From the NCBI GenBank assembly GCA_000715605.1, contig KL568549.1, positions 11,573 to 22,071 of the forward strand: 10,499 bases of DNA, written 5' to 3'. The notes under the pieces are model-generated. The model was not told where the DNA came from and made no database searches. It was given only the letters and a program-made list of their open reading frames with translations. Shown here piece by piece: positions 1 to 5,292 of the stretch (positions within the stretch are counted from its first letter, which is position 1; each line of letters begins with the position of its first letter). This DNA comes from Streptomyces speibonae. Lineage in GTDB: Bacteria; Actinomycetota; Actinomycetes; Streptomycetales; Streptomycetaceae. The translations under genes and the position numbers were made by a program.

Positions 1-2
1 CC

Positions 3-572
3 TTCGACACGGCCGTCGCCGCGGGCGTCAGCCATGAGCTCACCGAGGCCCTCGTCGCCCTGGTCCAGGGCACCGAAGGCGCCCGGATCGGCGTCGCCTG
101 GGCCCCCTCCGCCGGGGTGCCCGAAGGCTGCGCGGCCGCCGCGGAGCCCGTCGAGTTCTCACCCGGCGACCTGCCCGCCCTGCGCGAGGCCGGCCGCCGC
201 TACCGGCGCGCCGAACCGTCCGTCACCGTGCGCCTCACCGGCACCGTCGTCCGCATGCACCGCTCCGGCCCCCGCGGCGAGGGCATGATCCGGCTGCGGG
301 TGCTGGCCGGCGCCGAGATCGGCCACGTCCGGATCACCCTCGGCGAGGAGGACTACCGCATCGCCGGACACGCCCACCTCGTCGGACTCCCGGTACGCGT
401 GCGCGGCCGCCTGGAGAGCCGCGGCGGTTTCCGCCGGCTCACCGGCGCGGGAGAACTGGTGCCGGTCCCGGTCGACGACGCGGAGCGGGACCGGCTGCTC
501 AAGGCTCTCCAGGCGAACGCCGAGACCGCGGCCTTCTTCGGCGAGGCCTGCGGCCCCGACGACGGGGACTGA
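3..572 (+). CDS. Unrecognised protein, C-terminal part (partial, cut by window start)
   Basis: An open frame runs from the first bases of the window to a TGA at 570-572, giving 189 residues. The true start is outside the window, because the frame is open and codon-like back to the edge. I do not recognise the family. Seen: after an Ala/Pro-rich first third there is a stretch of alternating hydrophobic residues (SVTVRLTGTVV, MIRLRVLAG, HVRITLGEEDY, GLPVRVRGRL) ending in a helical, charged tail (DDAERDRLLKALQ). Strand-rich segments with glycine turns look like a small beta-barrel of the OB type, which is inference only. No signal peptide or membrane segment is in the visible part. It lies 93 bases upstream of thrS on the same strand; a -10-like box in the gap suggests that thrS has its own promoter. 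Third-position GC usage matches its neighbours, so nothing suggests transfer. Confidence 0.8.
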   Translation, partial: FDTAVAAGVSHELTEALVALVQGTEGARIGVAWAPSAGVPEGCAAAAEPVEFSPGDLPALREAGRRYRRAEPSVTVRLTGTVVRMHRSGPRGEGMIRLRVLAGAEIGHVRITLGEEDYRIAGHAHLVGLPVRVRGRLESRGGFRRLTGAGELVPVPVDDAERDRLLKALQANAETAAFFGEACGPDDGD

Positions 573-598
573 TTTCGCGGAGCGCGGCCCCGGGTCGG

Positions 599-604
599 TA
601 CGAT
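599..604 (+). promoter_or_regulatory. Possible -10 box of the thrS promoter
   Basis: TACGAT lies in the gap between the upstream gene and thrS and matches the TANNNT pattern of housekeeping actinomycete promoters. No good -35 hexamer is seen; TTTCGC at 573-578 would leave a long spacer of 20. Transcription would start near 611-612, giving either a leader of about 55 bases before the GTG at 666 or a leaderless mRNA starting at the ATG at 612. The call rests on one hexamer and its position. Confidence 0.35.
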
Positions 605-654
605 CGCACCCATGCGTGCGCTCCGGTATGGCGCCGCAGCCCCAGCCTTCAGTC

Positions 655-660
655 AGGAGA
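655..660 (+). promoter_or_regulatory. Ribosome binding site that decides the thrS start
   Basis: AGGAGA, followed after 5 bases by the GTG at 666, is close to the ideal Shine-Dalgarno sequence. The in-frame ATG at 612 has no such site upstream, so this favours GTG 666 on a transcript that carries a leader. Confidence 0.75.
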
Positions 661-665
661 GACCG

Positions 666-2642
666 GTGTCAGACGTCCGTGTGATCATCCAACGCGATTC
701 CGAGCGGGAAGAACGCGTGGTGACGACGGGCACTACGGCCGCCGAGCTCTTCGCCGGCGAGCGCTCGGTCATCGCCGCGCGCGTGGCCGGCGAGCTCAGG
801 GACCTCTCCTACGAGGTCAAGGACGGCGAGACCGTCGAGGGTGTGGAGATCTCCTCCGAGGACGGCCTGAACATCCTGCGCCACTCCACCGCCCACGTCA
901 TGGCCCAGGCCGTGCAGGAACTGTTCCCCGAGGCCAAGCTGGGCATCGGCCCGCCGGTCAAGGACGGCTTCTACTACGACTTCGACGTGGACAGGCCCTT
1001 CCACCCCGATGACCTCAAGGCCATCGAGAAGAAGATGCAGGAGATCCAGAAGCGCGGCCAGCGCTTCTCCCGCCGAGTCGTCACCGACGACGAGGCCCGC
1101 GAGGAACTCGCCGACGAGCCGTACAAGCTGGAGCTGATCGGCCTCAAGGGCGCCGCCTCGCACGACGACGGCGCGGACGTCGAGGTCGGCGCCGGCGAGC
1201 TGACGATCTACGACAACCTGGACGCCAAGACCGGCGAGCTGTGCTGGAAGGACCTCTGCCGCGGTCCCCACCTGCCCACCACCCGCAACATCCCGGCGTT
1301 CAAGCTGATGCGCAACGCGGCCGCCTACTGGCGCGGCAGCGAGAAGAACCCGATGCTCCAGCGCATCTACGGCACGGCATGGCCGACCAAGGACGAGCTG
1401 AAGGCCCACCTGGAGTTCCTCGCCGAGGCCGAGAAGCGCGACCACCGCAAGCTCGGCTCCGAGCTCGACCTGTTCTCCATCCCGGAGCAGATCGGCTCCG
1501 GCCTCGCCGTCTTCCACCCCAAGGGCGGCATCATCCGCCGGGTCATGGAGGACTACTCGCGCCGCCGGCACGAGGAGGAGGGCTACGAGTTCGTCTACAC
1601 CCCGCACGCGACGAAGGGGAAACTCTTCGAGACCTCGGGCCACCTGGACTGGTACGCCGACGGCATGTACCCGCCCATGCAGCTCGACGAGGGCGTGGAC
1701 TACTACCTCAAGCCCATGAACTGCCCGATGCACAACCTGATCTTCGACGCGCGCGGCCGCTCCTACCGCGAACTGCCGCTGCGTCTCTTCGAGTTCGGCA
1801 CCGTGTACCGGTACGAGAAGTCGGGCGTCGTGCACGGCCTGACCCGTGCCCGCGGCTTCACCCAGGACGACGCGCACATCTACTGCACCCGCGAGCAGAT
1901 GTCCGAGGAGCTCGACAAGACCCTCACCTTCGTCCTCAACCTGCTGCGTGACTACGGCCTGACCGACTTCTACCTGGAGCTGTCCACCAAGGACCCGGAG
2001 AAGTTCGTCGGCACCGACGAGGCGTGGGAGGAGGCCACCGAGACGCTGCGCCAGGTCGCCGAGAAGCAGAACCTGGAGCTGGTGGCCGACCCGGGCGGCG
2101 CCGCCTTTTACGGCCCGAAGATCTCCGTCCAGGCCAAGGACGCCATCGGCCGCACCTGGCAGATGTCGACCATCCAGCTCGACTTCAACCTCCCGGAGCG
2201 CTTCGACCTCGAGTACACGGCCGCGGACGGCTCCAAGACCCGCCCGGTCATGATCCACCGCGCGCTGTTCGGCTCCATCGAGCGGTTCTTCGCGGTGCTG
2301 CTCGAGCACTACGCGGGCGCGTTCCCGGCATGGCTCGCCCCGGTCCAGGCGGTGGGCATCCCGGTCGGTGACACCCATGTGCGGTACCTGGAGGAGTTCG
2401 CGGGCGAGGCGCGGCGCAAGGGGCTGCGCGTCGAGGTGGACTCCTCCTCGGACCGGATGCAGAAGAAGATCCGCACGCACCAGAAGCAGAAGGTCCCGTT
2501 CATGATCATCGTCGGTGACGAGGACATGCACGCGGGCACGGTGTCGTTCCGCTACCGCGACGGTTCGCAGGAGAACGGCATTCCGCGTGACCAGGCGCTG
2601 GCGAAGCTCGTCGATGTGGTGGAGCGCCGGGTCCAGGTGTGA
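666..2642 (+). CDS. thrS: Threonyl-tRNA synthetase
   Basis: Class II aminoacyl-tRNA synthetase that charges tRNA-Thr with threonine in the cytosol; 658 residues. Domains in order: TGS-like N-terminal domain (about 1-63), editing domain (about 65-240) with HSTAH (H73, H77) and CRGPH (C198, H202), catalytic core (about 265-550), anticodon-binding domain (about 555-658). Zinc ligands that select threonine are present: C353 in MNCPMH, H404 in DDAHIY and H531 in MIHRALFGS. Motif 2 arginine is R382 in YRYEKSG, and motif 3 is [11 protein letters not shown] with R540. The length and domain set are those of a full ThrRS. I chose the GTG at 666 because AGGAGA at 655-660 precedes it at good spacing and the protein then starts MSDVRVIIQ, directly at the TGS domain. 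An in-frame ATG at 612 would add 18 residues of low complexity. Tandem hairpins follow the stop. The family call is very secure; the start is likely. Confidence 0.98.
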   Translation: MSDVRVIIQRDSEREERVVTTGTTAAELFAGERSVIAARVAGELRDLSYEVKDGETVEGVEISSEDGLNILRHSTAHVMAQAVQELFPEAKLGIGPPVKDGFYYDFDVDRPFHPDDLKAIEKKMQEIQKRGQRFSRRVVTDDEAREELADEPYKLELIGLKGAASHDDGADVEVGAGELTIYDNLDAKTGELCWKDLCRGPHLPTTRNIPAFKLMRNAAAYWRGSEKNPMLQRIYGTAWPTKDELKAHLEFLAEAEKRDHRKLGSELDLFSIPEQIGSGLAVFHPKGGIIRRVMEDYSRRRHEEEGYEFVYTPHATKGKLFETSGHLDWYADGMYPPMQLDEGVDYYLKPMNCPMHNLIFDARGRSYRELPLRLFEFGTVYRYEKSGVVHGLTRARGFTQDDAHIYCTREQMSEELDKTLTFVLNLLRDYGLTDFYLELSTKDPEKFVGTDEAWEEATETLRQVAEKQNLELVADPGGAAFYGPKISVQAKDAIGRTWQMSTIQLDFNLPERFDLEYTAADGSKTRPVMIHRALFGSIERFFAVLLEHYAGAFPAWLAPVQAVGIPVGDTHVRYLEEFAGEARRKGLRVEVDSSSDRMQKKIRTHQKQKVPFMIIVGDEDMHAGTVSFRYRDGSQENGIPRDQALAKLVDVVERRVQV

Positions 2643-2647
2643 CCCGC

Positions 2648-2667
2648 GGCCCCGCACGCGCGGGGCC
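2648..2667 (+). terminator. First hairpin of a tandem pair after thrS
   Basis: A perfect 8-bp GC stem (2648-2655 with 2660-2667) closes a 4-base ACGC loop, starting 5 bases after the thrS stop. It has no T-run of its own and is followed one base later by a second, stronger hairpin. It may act with that hairpin in termination or protect the 3' end; the role is inferred. Confidence 0.5.
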
Positions 2668-2668
2668 C

Positions 2669-2698
2669 GGCCCCCGGGAGCGATCCCGGGGGCCTTTT
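2669..2698 (+). terminator. Rho-independent terminator of thrS
   Basis: A perfect 11-bp stem pairs 2669-2679 with 2684-2694 and is closed by a GCGA loop (a GNRA tetraloop). TTTT follows at 2695-2698. This is a textbook intrinsic terminator, 26 bases past the thrS stop, and it should separate thrS from the HIT gene, which has its own -10-like box 22 bases further on. Confidence 0.9.
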
Positions 2699-2720
2699 CC
2701 GTGGCCCCCTCACGACGCCA

Positions 2721-2726
2721 TATGCT
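2721..2726 (+). promoter_or_regulatory. Likely -10 box for a leaderless HIT-gene mRNA
   Basis: TATGCT sits just after the thrS terminator. With the usual spacing, transcription would start at about 2733, which is the A of the ATG of the HIT gene, and no Shine-Dalgarno sequence precedes that ATG. The -35 region (about 2697-2702, TTCCGT) is weak. Leaderless mRNAs are common in actinomycetes. Confidence 0.5.
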
Positions 2727-2732
2727 GCACGC

Positions 2733-3281
2733 ATGACGAGTGAGCCGGAGCAGCAGTGGGGAGTGGGCACGCAGGACGCGTTCCAGCGTCTGTGGACGCC
2801 CCACCGGATGGCGTACATCCAGGGCGAGAGCAAGCCGAGCGGCCCGGGCGCCGACGACGGCTGCCCCTTCTGCTCCATCCCGGCCAAGTCCGACGAGGAC
2901 GGGCTGATCCTGCGGCGCGGTGAGCTGGTCTACGCGGTACTCAATCTCTACCCCTACACCGGGGGTCACACCATGGTCGTTCCGTACCGGCATGTCGCCG
3001 ACTACACGGACCTCACCGTGGAGGAGACGGCCGAGCTGGCCGAGTTGACCCAGCAGGCGATGACGGCCCTGCGCGCCGCCTCGGGCGCCCACGGATTCAA
3101 CATCGGCATGAACCAGGGCACGGTCGCGGGCGCGGGCATCGCCGCCCATCTGCACCAGCACATCGTCCCGCGCTGGGGCGGCGACACCAATTTCATGCCG
3201 GTCGTCGGCCATACGAAGGTCTTGCCGCAGCTGCTGGCCGACACGAGAAAGATGCTCGCGGAGGCCTGGCCGAGGGGTTGA
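2733..3281 (+). CDS. HIT-superfamily protein, Ap4A phosphorylase-like
   Basis: A 182-residue cytosolic protein with the histidine triad H139-L-H141-Q-H143-I-V followed by PRW, in which the middle histidine (H141) is the nucleophile in HIT enzymes. A CPFC pair (C44, C47) and H79 in GGHTMVVP look like the structural zinc site of HIT and GalT-type folds. The overall pattern (QRLWTPHRM near residues 18-26, LVYAVLNLYPY, GFNIGMNQG, RWGGDTNF) resembles mycobacterial Rv2613c, an Ap4A phosphorylase that also lies next to thrS. Ap4A is a by-product of aminoacyl-tRNA synthetases, so the pairing makes sense. I infer a dinucleoside-polyphosphate substrate; hydrolase or phosphorylase activity cannot be told apart from this sequence. 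The ATG at 2733 keeps the conserved N-terminal segment, while the next ATG (M26) would cut into it. There is no Shine-Dalgarno sequence. It runs convergently into the minus-strand membrane-protein gene. Confidence 0.93.
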   Translation: MTSEPEQQWGVGTQDAFQRLWTPHRMAYIQGESKPSGPGADDGCPFCSIPAKSDEDGLILRRGELVYAVLNLYPYTGGHTMVVPYRHVADYTDLTVEETAELAELTQQAMTALRAASGAHGFNIGMNQGTVAGAGIAAHLHQHIVPRWGGDTNFMPVVGHTKVLPQLLADTRKMLAEAWPRG

Positions 3282-3349
3282 TGCCGGCCAGGCCGACATC
3301 GACCAGCCCGTCCGGCGTGCGAGGACGAGCCCCGTTCAGAGCCGATGGG

Positions 3350-3376
3350 GGTCCGGGGGCGCGGGCCCCAGGGACC
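3350..3376. terminator. Hairpin between convergent genes, probable two-way terminator
   Basis: Bases 3350-3354 pair with 3372-3376, and after a small internal loop 3356-3360 pair with 3365-3369 around a 4-base loop. The stem lies in the 134-base gap between the stops of the HIT gene (plus) and the membrane-protein gene (minus), where both transcripts should end. No T-run follows on either strand, which is common for Streptomyces terminators but makes the call less certain. Confidence 0.5.
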
Positions 3377-3415
3377 GTGACGCACGCTGTCCCACCCCGC
3401 CCCACCGCCGGAGGC

Positions 3416-5077
3416 TCACGCGTCGTACACGTCCGCCTTCTGCGGCGCGGCATCCTGCACCGCCGTGCTGAGGGACGACGACCGCGACCCGAACTTCTCC
3501 GTGTCCACCCCGTTCTCCTCGAGCACCTTGAGCGCCGCCGAGTGCACCGCCCGCAGTACCGGCGTCGCCGCCCGCAGCGCGTCGTCGGCCATGAACCGGT
3601 GCCGCCACGGCTTGTCCGCCCACGCGTGGCGCAGACCGAACGGCTCCGGCAGGGTCAGCTTGCCGCCCAGCCAGTACAGCAGCGGCGGGGACCAGGTCAG
3701 CGGGGCGCGGGCGGCCAGACGCACCACCTCGTCCGAGTCGACCAGCGGGAGCTTCACCTTCCGGGTCTCCCAGAACTTGATCGACTTCTGGACCTCCTTC
3801 TCCTTGGCCGCGGGCCCCGAGGTGAACAGCGAGTGCACCGGTCCCAGCGCGTGCCCGGTGACCTCGATGCGCAGGGTCTCGTGGAGCACGGTCACCGTGA
3901 TCAGCATGGTGATCACCAGCTGGCCGTCCCACAGCGTCCACTGCACGCCCAGGTAGTGCCGGTCACCGGCGCCGAACTGCTGCTTGTTGCAGATGTCCTG
4001 TATGGCGTGGGACTTGATCTGGTAGGCCTCGACGTCCGTGCCCTCGGGCCGGGACACCGCCGTGGCGTTCTCCCCGATCGGCGTGACGATCCAGTGCCGT
4101 ACCGACGGCTTGGGGAAGCCTCCGGTGTGCAGCGGGCCGCGCTCCAGCATCCGCAGCCGGTCGTGGATGGCCTTGATGACGTCCCAGCTGCGGAACGGGT
4201 TGATCTCCCGGTCCGGGTCGGCCGGCACCAGCTCCTCGGCGAGCTGCCAGCTGCCCCAGCGGGTGCCCATGCCGAGTATGCCCTTGGGACCGGCGTAGAA
4301 GACGGAGTTGGACTGCTGTTCGGCGCTGAGCCGGGCCAGGGACTGGCGCAACTGCTCGGCGGCGGTCTCGCCGGGGCTGGCGGGAACCGCCTCGGGCACC
4401 TTGGCGCCGACGCTGCTGCCGGAGAGCAGACTGCTCCACCGTTCGCGCAGGTCCTTCGCCGTGCGTTCGCAGATGCGTTTGGCCCAGTACCAGCCGATCA
4501 CCGGCGCGGCGACGCAGGCACGCGCGTACCAGCCCCAGAACCCTTCGAACGGCATGCGGAGCAGGAAGAGCACCGCGAGGCCGCCCACCGCGACGAGCAG
4601 GGTGGTGGCCAGTGCGCCGGCCCGTTTGTCCTCGCGCTTGGCCATCGTCGTGCGGATCTGGAAGACCAGCAGCCACACCAGCAGGCCGGGCAGGAAGAGC
4701 ACGCCGCACAGGACCATGACGGCGCTGAGCCAGTTGTCCCGTTCGCGGCGGATGCGGTGGGCCGCCAGGGAGTGCTCGACCACCACCTGCGGCTGGGTGC
4801 CGAACGACTGGATGAGCGGGGCGCGGCCGGCTCCCAGCATGCGGTCGATGATCGCCCTGGAGTACGCCTCGCCCAGATTGGGCCGGAACAGCTTGATCCG
4901 CGGCTTGGCGACCGCCGACTTGTGCCACTCGTTGTTGGCCTTGAGGATCTCGTCGGCCTCGTTGTCGCGGTAGGCCGCCGAGGCCAGCGCGAAGGTCGGG
5001 GTCTGGCCCTCGTCGCCCGTGCGGGGCACCTGCGGGCCGAAGAAATCCGCGTAACCGCTCTCCGTCTCCACGGTCAT
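3416..5077 (-). CDS. Integral membrane protein of unknown function
   Basis: A 553-residue protein whose family I do not recognise. The N-terminal part (1-115) is soluble-looking, with a FALASAAYRDNEADEILK helix and an FRPNLGEAYSRAIIDRML segment. Three hydrophobic helices follow at about 116-141 (WLSAVMVLCGVLFLPGLLV), 153-173 (AGALATTLLVAVGGLAVLF) and 176-199, then a long C-terminal region of about 350 residues. That region holds a conserved-looking YAGPKGILGMGTRWGSW stretch (261-277) and a hydrophobic strand-rich patch at 376-405 (VQWTLWDGQLVITMLITVTV) that could be beta structure or a fourth membrane segment. There is no signal peptide. I chose the ATG at 5077 because GAGGGG lies 6 bases upstream; a GTG 20 codons earlier lacks a comparable site. 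It is downstream of, and in the same direction as, the EF-G-like gene, 215 bases away. Real coding is shown by start signal, membrane pattern and codon bias. The function is unknown. Confidence 0.88.
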   Translation of the reverse strand: MTVETESGYADFFGPQVPRTGDEGQTPTFALASAAYRDNEADEILKANNEWHKSAVAKPRIKLFRPNLGEAYSRAIIDRMLGAGRAPLIQSFGTQPQVVVEHSLAAHRIRRERDNWLSAVMVLCGVLFLPGLLVWLLVFQIRTTMAKREDKRAGALATTLLVAVGGLAVLFLLRMPFEGFWGWYARACVAAPVIGWYWAKRICERTAKDLRERWSSLLSGSSVGAKVPEAVPASPGETAAEQLRQSLARLSAEQQSNSVFYAGPKGILGMGTRWGSWQLAEELVPADPDREINPFRSWDVIKAIHDRLRMLERGPLHTGGFPKPSVRHWIVTPIGENATAVSRPEGTDVEAYQIKSHAIQDICNKQQFGAGDRHYLGVQWTLWDGQLVITMLITVTVLHETLRIEVTGHALGPVHSLFTSGPAAKEKEVQKSIKFWETRKVKLPLVDSDEVVRLAARAPLTWSPPLLYWLGGKLTLPEPFGLRHAWADKPWRHRFMADDALRAATPVLRAVHSAALKVLEENGVDTEKFGSRSSSLSTAVQDAAPQKADVYDA

Positions 5078-5135
5078 TTCCGCCCCCTCGCCGCGACTGT
5101 CGTCTTGCGGCCTTCCCGACTTCCTTGCCGCGCAC

Positions 5136-5150
5136 ACCTGTTGATCAGGT
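5136..5150. promoter_or_regulatory. Inverted repeat upstream of the membrane-protein gene
   Basis: ACCTG and CAGGT flank a 5-base centre (TTGAT), forming a 15-base inverted repeat about 59 bases before the ATG at 5077. On the minus strand a weak -10-like TACGCT lies just upstream of it, so the repeat would sit near a transcription start, a typical place for a repressor site. This is pattern only; the regulator is unknown. Confidence 0.3.
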
Positions 5151-5261
5151 TCTCAGCGTATCCGCAGTCGGCGCCCTCCGTCGGCGGACCGCCCGGGCCC
5201 GCCCCCGGTACGAGTGAAGCGTGCCCATGAGGGCGCGCACCAGGGCGCACGGGCGGGCGCC

Positions 5262-5279
5262 CGCCGGGCAGACCCGGCG
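5262..5279 (-). terminator. GC hairpin after the EF-G-like gene
   Basis: A 7-bp stem (5262-5268 with 5273-5279) with a 4-base loop starts 13 bases after the stop of the EF-G-like gene. A second self-complementary stretch (GGCGGGCGCCCGCC, 5252-5265) overlaps it. There is no T-run, so it is a candidate terminator without a tail. If it works, the membrane-protein gene needs its own promoter. Confidence 0.35.
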
Positions 5280-5292
5280 CGCGCCCGGCGCG

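Noticed and set aside
573..665. T-box or other riboswitch leader for thrS
   Set aside because: The gap to the upstream gene is only 93 bases, with no T-box sequence, specifier stem or terminator/antiterminator pair visible.
669..3299. Very long open frame of 876 codons on the minus strand opposite thrS and the HIT gene
   Set aside because: It is the mirror of GC-biased codons in two clear plus-strand genes, spans both genes and their terminator, and its product is repetitive in Gly, Ala, Arg, Val and Leu without recognisable domains.
5078..5137. GTG start 20 codons upstream for the membrane protein
   Set aside because: The ATG at 5077 has GAGGGG at ideal spacing, while the GTG has no comparable site and lies inside the inverted repeat.
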